Source: Porodaedalea pini (Eukaryota; Basidiomycota; Agaricomycetes; Hymenochaetales; Hymenochaetaceae). From it: DNA of 64,000 bases. The notes below the pieces were generated by a model. That model made no database searches. It was not told where the DNA came from and saw nothing but the letters and a program-made list of their open reading frames with translations. Shown here piece after piece: positions 54,280 to 64,000 of the stretch. The position numbers and the translations under genes are program-made. The stretch is taken from the NCBI GenBank assembly GCA_002794775.1, contig NBAY01000034.1, forward strand, positions 372,001-436,000, written 5' to 3'. Every line of letters begins with the position of its first letter. Positions within the stretch are counted from its first letter, which is position 1.

Positions 54280-54815
54280 TGGAAGCCACTTATAATGATG
54301 CCGCGGTGGTATACGATAGTGAGTAATTTTCGGAACTGGAATCTGTAACATATCGTACTTAAGTCCGGCCAATATGTCCCAGTTGCTTCACAGCACAACT
54401 GTGCTGTACAGGAATATGAGGTCACGGACAGCGATGGTACAGTGAAAGCGTACGGCCTGCGCTGTGAGTCTACGGGGATACCCTGTACATGTGTTGAGAA
54501 ATGACTTCGAAGTTGACGCGAATATCTTTTTACTCACTACCAGTGTTAAGGAACACAAGTATCAGTAAGGGGGGGAGCAGAAGCAGCAAAGGCAGGGTGG
54601 AACGCGCGCTCGGCAAACTTAAGAAAGACCTCCCAGATGTACAAGAGCCTGCCGAGAAGGGTAAGGCGTTCGCTAAGGAGAAGTTTCGTGATGCTGTCGT
54701 GGAGTGGTCTGGCTCAAGGGAGGCCAAGCATTGTAGAAAAAATGCTGAAGACCAGACTGATAAAGCGCCTACTCGAGGGCGTCGCACACTGCGAGTATGG
54801 GACCTTGGATCCTAG
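54280..54815 (+). CDS. Hypothetical small basic protein (weakly supported)
   Basis: Possible three-exon gene between the direct repeats. It starts MEATYNDAAVVYD (54280). A GTGAGT intron of about 70 nt leads to a segment reading ASQHNCAVQEYEVTDSDGTVKAYGLR. A second GTGAGT intron leads to a Lys/Arg-rich segment (LRNTSISKGGSRSSKGRVERALGKLKKDLPDVQEPAEKGKAFAKEKF, in parts) that ends at 54815. Splice sites and open frames agree, but I recognise no family and the coding character is modest. It may instead be a remnant. Confidence 0.3.
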
Positions 54816-55794
54816 TAACTTGAATTCAGTAGGACAACTGTGTTAAAGAATTAAGAACAGTAGAAAAGCTTTTCAGAACAAACGCATCTATGCTTACTAC
54901 AGCTGATTTCATGAATATTGGTGATACATGCGATCACAGGGTTTTGTGCTTTTGAGCATGAACTCGAAAAAGAAAATCTCATAATTCACTCAATTCGTCA
55001 TGAATCCTCTTCAAAAAAGTTTCCGAATTCTGCAATCAATTGCTGTTATGTATATATGAGCTTAGAAGGCAAAATAATTTGGATTTCCTTTCATCTGGCT
55101 TGGATTTCTGAGATGTGTGAACTAGCAAACTAGCCGAGCAGCTGAAGGACTGGAAGATCGCTTTCATTTTTTATATACTTGAAGACGCTGACAAAGTGAC
55201 AACTAAATATCTCAAGCTTGATCTGAGCAGTAAGTGTCAAGACTCAAGTACTGTCTCTATGCCTGACTTCTACCTGATTCAGCCACTCGAATCTGCAGAC
55301 ATCAATCTGTCTTCGGCAGGAGTCATGGCATCAAAGTGCTGGAATACATCAAAGAGACTGTGGTCCACTAGATTACGACCCACTACTGAAAAACTTTTTG
55401 TATTTTTACTTTAATAATATAAAGAAAAAGCAAGACATATATAAGACTATATCTTCCACACGTGTGGACCATATTGCCTCGAGAAACTTCCGAGTCCCCA
55501 GCCGGATATCTCGGATCCAGGACTCATTCCCCACTACGACACTAGTACAATAGTCGAGGAACGATCCAAAAGGAAATCTTGGAACACGTACACATGTACA
55601 TACACTGTAAGTGCCTGTCACCGTGCTTATAAGTTACATAGGGATTGATCAACGTGCATTAAATGCGTCTCGGGTCACCATCACCTTGCTTTGGTATCCA
55701 GTACAATATATTGATGGGAGCACGCAATTGGAAGAGCATCGCGCAGTTAAAATCCAAGCCAGCAGATCATTGTACTAAGAGCTGATGAAAGTTC
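54816..55794. other. Intergenic, AT-rich, no gene seen
   Basis: Spacer between the candidate small gene and repeat copy B. Base composition is more AT-rich than either flank. Confidence 0.35.
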
Positions 55795-57566
55795 AATTGG
55801 AAATTGGAAATCGCCTTCACACCTTCGCTCAATTTGAAGCACGTGTAAATAACCCGGCGCACTCTGACAGGCTAACTTCGTCTGCTGACAAAGAAGAACT
55901 TGACGTGCCGCGGGACGCAGGACTCACGAGTCCGCTGTCTGTCTGTCCCTCTGTCCCTCTCTTGAACTTGACTCGCAGTACGTCTTCCAAGTTCCAATCC
56001 ACTCAGTGTCTCGCCTCGGACCCGGAGCTAGTCGTGGACGCAGACACAGGCGCGGAATACAAGGACAGGCACATTCCAAGCAACGCCGTCCCGACCTGTC
56101 TTACAAGTTTAACCTCACGGAACGTTCGTTGTTCGATGCCGCGGAAATGCACAGTTGATCATGTCAGAATTTGGGATATCGATGCGATGGCGATGGAGAT
56201 CGCTCAATGGCTCGATGGCTCGATGATGATGGCAAATGCCTTCTCGTTTCGTCTCAACGAGTCCATAGGAAGGGAAGTCAACAACTATGTAGACCCGTTG
56301 TCCATACTCTGGTATTTCAGCCCCTTGTTCTTTTCTTTTTCTTTTTCCTTTTTTCTTTTTTTCTTTGCACCGCTTTCTAATTCCCCTCCCCTCTGCTTGG
56401 AAACAAGTGAAGGGACTGCAAACTCCGAAACGCATAATGCGTAATGAACGGATGACGCGTTTTTATCTGACTCTCGGCTTCACTCCGCGTCCACTCAAAT
56501 TGATTCGTATCTACTAGAGGCAGTGCAGCATAGCGCAGCTTGAAAACTTTCCGCACAAACTTTCAGTTTCAGTTTCAAGGGACGCAAGTTAGCAGAGGGA
56601 GAACGAAGGCTCCAGTGTCGACTAGGTAGACAAATGGAAGAGACGTGAATCGCAATACAGTGGTTGGTACGTATCGCGCCTTCACGTTACACCTACTCCC
56701 CGTCGAGCTCAACATCTCTCCCTCATCCACACGCGACTCCAAAATCCCAATCTCGGATTGAATATCTATCGATGTCGGACGACATTCACTTACATCTGCG
56801 CTGCGCAGGGTTCCAATTCTAATACACCGCCTTGCCTCACTCCGCCTCGCGAAGTACAAGCACAGCGCGGGGCTCTTCGTCTTTCTTCAATCTCCTTGTT
56901 CGTCTTTCTGAAGAGAATAAATCTGATTAAACCCAATCCAAACTCAAAGATTCTTCCGCTTGATAGGAAGCAAAGCAGTCCGACACCCGCCGTGCCTATA
57001 AGCTCTCAGTCCTCAACCCGCAGTGGCACCAGTCGATGTCTACGCAGCCCCGCATATGAGCCTGAACTCGAACCGAGCCCGAGCCCCTGATCCCCGATCC
57101 GATCAAACACAAGCCAAATGCTGTACACTCTTCTACAGTGCGCAAGGGATAGCTCCGCGCAGACCTCTTCAACTTTGCTGTGTCTTTCATCTCGCTTCTT
57201 GCCGCAGTAAACACTCAACTAATGACTCTCGGTATAGAGCTCATATCCGACCAGGTATGTAATGTACTGTACAAATTTTAATATCATTAGTGAGGAGCGT
57301 TGTTTTCCATTCTGATTGACTCATGTCTCTCTTGCTATGTATAAGCATACTTGAGATTATTAAATGAAAGTCATCTTGCAATACATTTTCTCACGCGCAT
57401 GCTCGATGCACAGTAATGTTCGGTCGACACCGTCCTCCGACCGCTATCCCAGTTCAACCACTTCCTGTCTCCCGCTTCCCCCATCTCCCCACTCAGCTAT
57501 ATATTCCGCGACTCTAACAATAACTCCTAAACTCACATGCACTTGGAGTCGAGCACTTGAAGTTTA
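55795..57566. repeat. Diverged direct repeat, copy B (about 1.77 kb)
   Basis: Second copy of 52090-53855 in the same orientation, offset 3.7 kb. Includes the shared blocks cgcgaagta-aagcacagcg-ggggctctt (56853) and ccaaactcaaagat-cttccgct (56938). These look like a promoter and leader in the plus direction, but no shared open frame follows in the two copies. Confidence 0.75.
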
Positions 57567-58229
57567 GAGCGGTGAGGGTTCCGGACCCTCGGAAAGTTGA
57601 ATGTTGAAGGCAGTGAAAGCGGTGAACACGTGTTCTCCGAAGGGCGAATATATATATAGATATAGAAAATAGAATAGAGTTTTTGCTTCCGGGCATCGGG
57701 AGGAGTTGGGTTACCCCGAAGCCGAGACTTTGTGCTCTTGGGCAAGCTGTACTGAGCTCGTCAAGGCCGAGGACGAAGGGATCAAGACGTTAGGAGATCC
57801 ACTGGAGAGATCCGAGGCGGTCTCGGTGCCGCGCGGTGCACACAGTACTAGTGTCTGAAAGAAAAGTGATCAGGGAGAGAGACCTACAGGTAGCGCATGA
57901 AATACCTACCTAAAAATATCATGAATTGGTAGCTGGTGGGGAACGAAGGTAGGAATTTCGAACAGTTTTTACAGGACTGCGACACTTGCATTACTAAAGT
58001 GAAGCAAGTGCGCTCGCACGTCTGCGGTCTAGTTATATCAAGTCATGTGCATCAAAGAAGCCGAGACGCTCGGGCGGGATTAATTGTGTCCTTGCTCTAA
58101 CACTGTAACAGATGTTTCTCTACCAGTAGACCACGTGCTTTCGGAAGTAAGCGGAGCCACATCAACGTCTTTGCGATCGACCACCCACCTATCTCCTACT
58201 CACCTATCTCCTATTTTCTTGATTTCACC
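57567..58229. other. Intergenic: promoter side of the F-box gene
   Basis: No gene seen. The last part contains two short tandem motifs (cacctatctcctactcacctatctcctatttt) just upstream of the ATG at 58230. Confidence 0.4.
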
Positions 58230-60023
58230 ATGGACCGTGCTCTCCATGTTCCGGAACTTCTTGCGCTCGTGTTTAGTTATTTGGATGCCCAGTCACAGTT
58301 TTCATGCGCTCTCGTCTGCAAGAGTTGGTCGAGTGTTGCCCTGGACGTGCTGTGGAAAGAACTTGACTCTCCGGAACCCTTAGTCTCCCTTCTTGGCCCC
58401 CTGCAGCCATCTTATGAGGTACCTTCCATTTTATATCTCAGACATTTCTCCGCTAAATGTGCTCCTATTGAGCAGGGTTCAGACCTCCTTGAACTGCAAA
58501 GAGTAATCAGAGTCGATGATTGGAAGATTTTCAACCGTTACGCACGTCGTGTCAGGACGCTCAATCTGAACTTAATACTTTCGCATCTTTCACTCAACAT
58601 CTACTCCGAGATGGCGCAAAAGAGGCCTACACTCACAATACTACCCAATCTCACCCGCTTGAAGATTGGTCCTGTCGAATCAGTAGACCTCGTCCACCCT
58701 CTCCTCTTCATGGGCGAGAACATCAGAGAGCTGTTCTTCAATCTCCCGGACTCTGGCGATGCACCAGAGCTTTTTGACGAAAGCGTCTCAGAGTTCTTTG
58801 GGGAGGTCGCAACGCGTATACCAAACCTGAAGGTTTTCGAACTTCGTGCTTCGTCTTTTCTCTGGTCGATCGTGCCAGCGCACGAGCATCTGGTGAAATT
58901 CCTTTCTTCGATGAAGGAATTAGAGACATTCAGATGCGCTTTGTATTTCGCCACCTCCCCCGTCGTGATGGCGTTGTCGCAGTTGCCAGCACTCCGCATT
59001 ATCGTGTTCGAATACCCCAAGGACTTTGGGATCGGACAACGAACCGATGTCATAGATTTCCGCCCATCGCTGTCTCCTGGCGCGTTCCCCGCCCTTGTCG
59101 ATCTCTCATTTTCGGCCACCTTCGAGGATGCATCAAACTTCTTACAGATGGACTTCGCACCTAAACTGACGATGCTTTATATTCATTCGCCCAAATTGGA
59201 GACCGCGGAATCGTTGAATCAACTCAACTTTATACTCTCGCAGAAGCGCCAGAAGCTCACAAAACTATGCCTAAGCGCGATTCCATCAGCGGTTTACGAG
59301 CCCATACAAGACGATGATGGTGTGGAAGTTGATCGAGTCACCCTTGAAACCCTCATCCCACTGCTCGCCTTCCCGAATCTTGCACACTTCGAGATATCTT
59401 ACCATCGCTCGTTCCAACTCAGCGACTTGGACCTTAAGGAACTCATATCAAAATGGCGCACGCTCGAAGTCTTCCATCTCTGTAGTGACCCTCTGCTCAT
59501 AGAGACGCCGACTTTGACGCCTAACGTCCTTCCAACTATCGCTGAATGTTGCCCGAAGCTTCGCTGGCTCTCCCTGTATCTGGACACGCACATTGCCAAA
59601 GCATCAACGCTAGCCACCAACCCGGTCTATCCAATCCGTTTCGCATCTCTGAAGCAGATCGAATTCGGTACAACTCCGCTCAAAGATGAGGACATCCCAG
59701 ATTTCGCTTTGTATTTGAGCGAGCTGCTTCCTCTGACCTGCAAGGTCGACTCGCTATGCGGCGTGAGTTGGCTCGTAGAGCATGAGCTGACTCGCAGTGG
59801 CTTTGGGATCGAGAAGGAAGTCGTGATGCGATGGGAGCGAACAGCGTGGGCACTGTTGATGCTCATTGAGGTGCGTGAGCAGGAGAGGGCTCGTGTTTGT
59901 GAGCTGGAAAGGGAGGCGAAGGACCTCGCGATGCGTGCTGCGATTTTGGAAGAGCAGCGGCGCGTGGCTTTGCTGGCAGTCGGAACGACGTCCGACAATG
60001 GGAGAATCTGCGTACATCAGTAG
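58230..60023 (+). CDS. F-box protein with leucine-rich-type C-terminal region
   Basis: 597-residue protein encoded without introns. The F-box occupies about residues 5-45 (HVPELLALVFSYLDAQSQFSCALVCKSWSSVALDVLWKEL; quoted in parts). The rest has irregular leucine-rich segments (LPNLTRLKIG, IPNLKVFELRA, LPALRIIVFE, PNLAHFEISY, CPKLRWLSLYL), as in the large F-box/LRR families of Agaricomycetes. A charged helical C terminus (REQERARVCELEREAKDLAMRAAILEEQRR) looks coiled-coil. Expected role: SCF ubiquitin-ligase substrate adaptor binding Skp1. The target is unknown. The ATG is the first in frame and begins the F-box within five residues. Confidence 0.9.
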   Translation: MDRALHVPELLALVFSYLDAQSQFSCALVCKSWSSVALDVLWKELDSPEPLVSLLGPLQPSYEVPSILYLRHFSAKCAPIEQGSDLLELQRVIRVDDWKIFNRYARRVRTLNLNLILSHLSLNIYSEMAQKRPTLTILPNLTRLKIGPVESVDLVHPLLFMGENIRELFFNLPDSGDAPELFDESVSEFFGEVATRIPNLKVFELRASSFLWSIVPAHEHLVKFLSSMKELETFRCALYFATSPVVMALSQLPALRIIVFEYPKDFGIGQRTDVIDFRPSLSPGAFPALVDLSFSATFEDASNFLQMDFAPKLTMLYIHSPKLETAESLNQLNFILSQKRQKLTKLCLSAIPSAVYEPIQDDDGVEVDRVTLETLIPLLAFPNLAHFEISYHRSFQLSDLDLKELISKWRTLEVFHLCSDPLLIETPTLTPNVLPTIAECCPKLRWLSLYLDTHIAKASTLATNPVYPIRFASLKQIEFGTTPLKDEDIPDFALYLSELLPLTCKVDSLCGVSWLVEHELTRSGFGIEKEVVMRWERTAWALLMLIEVREQERARVCELEREAKDLAMRAAILEEQRRVALLAVGTTSDNGRICVHQ

Positions 60024-61198
60024 TAGATGGCAATGATCTCTTCGCAAAGGATAAAAGTTACACTAATTTCGGGTGCCAGCGGGACTCAATGCGATAACAT
60101 GGTGTTCTATCTTCCATGTTCTTCTCTTCCAGTCTCAGGAGTGCTGCGGAGCTAAATGTGTTTCTTCCGCTATCGAGATGCACCTTGTTCGAGTCCTCAC
60201 CTTTCCCGCACGCCATCGTTTCATCAATCTGAGAACCAATAATTGAAGCTATATCAACATATTTCGGTGAGAATGTGAAGTTTTCCGTAGCATGTGTACT
60301 TCCGGATATCCAAATTGCTAAGTTAGCACCTCAGTCGACACCATAAATGTACCATTTGACCAATGCAAGAATAAAAGCTCCTTTGCGATTCGGACCTGGG
60401 ACTGAACTTGAAGCTTCGCAAATCACATAGACGCCTAAAGCTTCTTGTTAGCTCCATCGCGGTTTATAGAGTGGTGGAAGTTTGCTGCAGCATTTTACAA
60501 TCCAAGCAGCTTAGTCGAGACATGACAGTGATGACATATTAGCATGCCATGTCCGTAGATATGATGTATGTGGTGCACCTCAAGTTGCAGACTACATAGT
60601 ACTGGGGGGGGCGAGAGGAGGGCCGGTCACGTGGCATGGCGTGCTCTTTTTCACGATGTTAAGCTCGATGCTTCTTCCTTATCTGCATCGAACACCAAGC
60701 TCTATGTACCGGAGCTCAGCTGCCCCTGGTTATCATTGGAGCAGGGAACTCAAGACTTGGCCAGCCTGACTCCTAATGCATCGCGTCGCGTGCAATGAAG
60801 GTAGGCACTTATTCTCGACTTAAACTCAGACTGCACTCACAGGGGGCGCAGGCCTTGGAGAGGAGACTTACAACCAGACGGATCTGTAGTCGGTTCATAG
60901 AGCAATCGACACGTTCTACAAATTCGAGAAGCCCTGCGTCTCTTTTCCTTGGGTTGCTTCAAGATCAGGCACAGTTCGCAAACATATTTGTGCAGTTCTC
61001 CTCTTGTCACGGTTATGTATATCTGAGATGTTATGCTTTTGTGCCATGCTGGGTGTATGTCTGTAAGGTTCTTTGCATCGGCCCCGCCCTCTTCCCAGCG
61101 TCTCGCCATTCAGTAACTCCGAGGACGACGCTGCCTTGTCAGTACCTTATATATTGGATGTTCTCAACGATTGAGTCGTGTGATGAAGGCCTCTTCAC
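60024..61198. other. Intergenic, no gene seen
   Basis: Spacer with an 8-G run at 60604. The 174-codon ORF at 60795-61316 has no recognisable motif and runs into the protease start. Confidence 0.4.
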
Positions 61199-61205
61199 TA
61201 TAAAG
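61199..61205 (+). promoter_or_regulatory. TATA box candidate of the aspartic protease gene
   Basis: TATAAAG lies 84 bp upstream of the ATG at 61289, a spacing common for secreted fungal proteases. Consensus-based only. Confidence 0.45.
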
Positions 61206-61288
61206 GACTCGCCTTTGCATGTGTCTCTCCTTGTCGACCTGCAATACCTCAGTCAATCAACCCGATTTCCAAAGTCCCATAGCTTGCC

Positions 61289-62810
61289 ATGTTCCGTACT
61301 TCGAGTCTCCTGGTGACAGCCCTCCTTATCCTCTCAGCTGCAGCGACACCAACTGTCCAGGTCCGCAAGCCTAGCGTCTCTCTTCCGTTCGCCCTACGGC
61401 TGAACGTCTCGGGTAATACTCTTCCCGCGATTGACCGTGCACGCGCCGCGCGCCTCAAGGCAAAGGCCGGGTCTCTCTCTCGGCGGCAGTCCTCTTTTGC
61501 GGTCACGAATGAAGCCGTCGATTATGTCGCGTCAGGTAAGCTAGATGGCGTCTTGTCATGAATCAAAAGCCTGAGAACTCACCGCTTGTTTAATTTTATG
61601 TTCCAAGTCGGAGTTGGTAGCCCAGCAACGACATATTCTCTTCTAATCGACACTGGGTCATCGAATACTTGGTATCGGCGCTAAATCATCTATATCTGTG
61701 AAACCGAAACTAATGTCAGGATTTTTCATGCAGGATTGGTGCGGGTAGGTCGTACGTCAAGACTAGTACGTCCGTAGATACGGACAGGAGCGTGTCAGTC
61801 ACATACGGCTCCGGAAGCTTCAGTGGTACAGAATGTTGGTCTTATCTGTTGCTTCTGATTCATACCTCTCTAACTCCTCTCTTTTAGATACCGATACAGT
61901 GACACTCTCTAGTGACCTTGTCATCACCGACCAAAGCATTGGTGTTGCTTCTAGTTCCTCCGGCTTCGATGGAGTGGATGGGATCTTGGGTATCGGGCCC
62001 ACTGACTTGACAGGTGCCTTTTCCTTTGCATCATGATTGGTATACGATCTGAAGAGTAAGCCTCCAGAGGGTACTGTGTCCGGTGTTTCAGATGTCCCGA
62101 CAGTAACGGACAATCTGTTCTCGCAGGGAAAGATCCCGGAAGAGGTCGTCGGCGTCTTCTTTGCTCCAACAGACACAGATGAGACAACGAATGGCGAGCT
62201 GACTTTCGGTGGCGTTGACTCTTCAAAGTTCACTGGTTCGATTAGCTATGCATCTATCACATCGACATCACCGGCGAGCCTTTACTGGGGAATTGACGAG
62301 AGCATTACTTACGGCTCTTCGTCAGGTTCGACGGTGCTGTCCCTAACTGCGGGGATCGTGGACACGGGAACAACCCTTATCTTAATTGCGAGTAACGCGT
62401 TCGAAGTCTATACGTCGCTCACCGGCGCGGTGGAGGACAACGTGACGGGCCTGCTGCGTATCTCGACGGCCAACTACGCAAACCTGAAGAGCCTGTTTTT
62501 CAACGTCGGCACCTCCAGCTACGAGCTCACAAGTGACGCCCAGACGTGGCCACGGGCGCTGAACACAGCTATTGGTGGCTCTGCGAGCAGTATTTATCTG
62601 ATTGTTGCCGATGTACGTTCTTCTTTGCGATCTACAGTGGTATCTCATGCTTATGACACATTAAATTCATAGCTCGGCACAGACAGTGGCGAAGGTCTCG
62701 ACTTCATCAATGGCTACACGTTCCTCGAGCGTTTCTATTCCGTCTTCGATACGACGAATAGTCGCGTCGGCTTCGCCACTACTGCCGACACAGACTCGAC
62801 CCTAAACTAA
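61289..62810 (+). CDS. Secreted aspartic protease (family A1, polyporopepsin-like)
   Basis: 406-residue preproprotein in six exons: 61289-61535, 61608-61671, 61734-61834, 61888-62013, 62068-62612 and 62673-62810. The signal peptide is MFRTSSLLVTALLILSAAATP. A basic propeptide (RARAARLKAKAGSLSRRQ) ends near a dibasic site. Both catalytic aspartates are present: LLIDTGSSNTWIG (Asp97) and GIVDTGTTLIL (Asp278). The flap region is VTYGSGSFSGTEY, and the C-terminal part reads FINGYTFLERFYSVFDTTNSRVGFA. It is expected to be an acid endopeptidase secreted for protein degradation. Length and motifs fit basidiomycete pepsins such as polyporopepsin. No lesion seen. Confidence 0.95.
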
Positions 62811-63496
62811 ATAAGCACAGTGAAGGCAATGTTGGCATTCTGAGTATGACTAATCAACGTCCGTCGTATGCCCTTTGAGTTGGGGACTCGCATTGTTTTT
62901 TTTTTTGTACTTATATCGAGCAAAGTTGGACTATGCTTACACCATTGCTCAGCTTCAGAGTGGCTTTTATCATTTACTTCATGTATTGAAATTAAGATTG
63001 ACAGCACGGGCTAAGACTCGTTTAATCGATCTTACGCGGATATCTATCAAAGTTTGTAGAAAGATGCACAACAACTAAGACGGTCACCGGCACTGCTTAG
63101 AAGGATCCCCTACATTGCTATTCTTCAAGGTCCCGGAAGCAAATAAGCCGCACTGAGCTGCTTCTCAGAGGGAAGGAAAAAAAGAAAGGTCATATACAAA
63201 TAATCCTGCTGTGCAAGATATTTGCAGAATAGCAGAAGACATTGAGAGTCGAGTCCTGCCATGGTATGACTTGACTTTGCTCCTTTCTGTTTGCTCATGA
63301 CATGAACTTTGCCGTTCTCACCACTTTTGGCTCTCTGATATAAGCTGCAAGTCTTTATGTGTCTCGCCTCATTCCTTCATCAAGTTTCCGAGGAGCACCA
63401 TAGAAACCGATCTCGGCTCTGAGCTTTGAGAGTCACTGAACTTCCTTTAAGAAATACAAGCACTTTTGACGGCTCCTGACTTCTTGCCAACATCTC
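62811..63496. other. Intergenic, no gene seen
   Basis: Contains the protease 3' end (poly-T of about 12 at 62897) and the promoter side of the kinase fragment. Nothing else recognised. Confidence 0.4.
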
Positions 63497-64000
63497 ATGC
63501 CTAAAAGTAGCATATTGAAGATGCTGTCGGGACATTCGGAAAAGGCAGACATACAAACCAGAAGTAGAACAAATGGTAGCTCTGGGAAGCAGGCTGAAAC
63601 AGAGAGTTGGCGCAGTGATCTTGAGGTCAAATTTCTCGAAACAAAGGGCTATGAAGTCAGAGGAGAAGTTGGACGAGGAGGATCTGGTAAAGTCTATGTA
63701 AGCTCAGATCTTGGTTTTTGATGAAACTGTGCTCATGTCTTTTGTATTGTATGTCTATGCCCTCTAGAAAATAAAAGCAGCTCAAAGCTCAAAGTTTATA
63801 GCTGCTAAAGTTTCAAGAATGAGCCCAAAGCATGAGAAGACTGGAATATGGTGGGCAGAAGAGGTGGAGATATTGAAGTTGCTTCTGCAAAAAAGTAAAA
63901 AACTTGAAGGCCAAAACATTGTAAGTTCTATACTTGCTTCCCAATGTTCTACTCAACACTCTGCATGCATTACATATTTGTTAATGTTTTCCCACCATTT
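63497..64000 (+). CDS. Protein kinase, N-terminal part only (cut by window end)
   Basis: Two visible exons (63497-63697 and 63768-63920) with the third beyond or near the window end. After a polar N terminus, the glycine-rich loop GYEVRGEVGRGGSGKVYK spans the first intron. The ATP-binding lysine follows (FIAAKVSR), then helix C with its glutamate (WWAEEVEILKLL). It looks like a eukaryotic protein kinase of unplaced group. A GTAAGT donor after QNI at 63921 opens the next intron. The start ATG is inferred as the first in frame. The catalytic loop is not in the window, so activity cannot be judged. Confidence 0.72.

Noticed and set aside
52090..57566. Direct repeats as LTRs of a retrotransposon
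   Set aside because: The copies are highly diverged, and the 1.9 kb between them lacks gag/pol motifs, a primer-binding site or a polypurine tract that I can see.

Overview
The window is nuclear DNA of a filamentous basidiomycete, most likely a wood- or litter-inhabiting Agaricomycete. The evidence is dense short GT-AG introns (mostly 48-75 nt), a fused spermidine synthase/saccharopine reductase gene (a basidiomycete-type arrangement), a polyporopepsin-like aspartic protease, an NLR-like NACHT-WD40 protein and a large CCHC-less Zn2Cys6 regulator of mushroom type. No rRNA, tRNA or CRISPR was found. All gene models were spliced by hand from reading-frame continuity and splice consensus.

Left block (1-25.7 kb): a 5'-truncated SPE3-LYS9 fusion (+), an alkyltransferase-like protein, an HMG-box factor and a Kin1/MARK polarity kinase (all +). 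A 2.5 kb element with doubled inverted terminal motifs follows, carrying a dead, intron-bearing CDC48 fragment. Then come a secreted CBM19-like protein (+), a divergent xylulokinase-like protein (-), a cysteine-rich two-TM protein (-), a ricin-B-type lectin (-) and a second, complete SPE3-LYS9 fusion (-). The two fusion genes are inverted copies about 20.8 kb apart and look patchily homogenised by gene conversion.

Middle block (26.5-42.8 kb): a 14-exon SAM methyltransferase (-), followed by a duplicated pair of families that in other organisms are linked to cell death or innate sensing. These are NACHT-WD40 NLR-like genes and AIF/AMID-type FAD oxidoreductases. Each family has one better copy and one clear ruin: NLR ruin (+), AMID (+), NLR with a nonsense codon in its WD region (-), AMID ruin (+).

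Right block (43.8-64 kb): a 14-exon Zn2Cys6 transcription factor spanning 7 kb (-), two diverged direct copies of a roughly 1.77 kb sequence with no convincing gene, an F-box protein (+), an aspartic protease (+) and the start of a protein kinase cut by the window end (+). The genes are mostly independent housekeeping, regulatory and secreted functions; there is no biosynthetic cluster. The most notable material is duplicated and decaying: the inverted SPE3-LYS9 pair, the CDC48 fragment inside a terminal-repeat element, the NLR/AMID duplications and the xylulokinase homologue lacking its family signatures.
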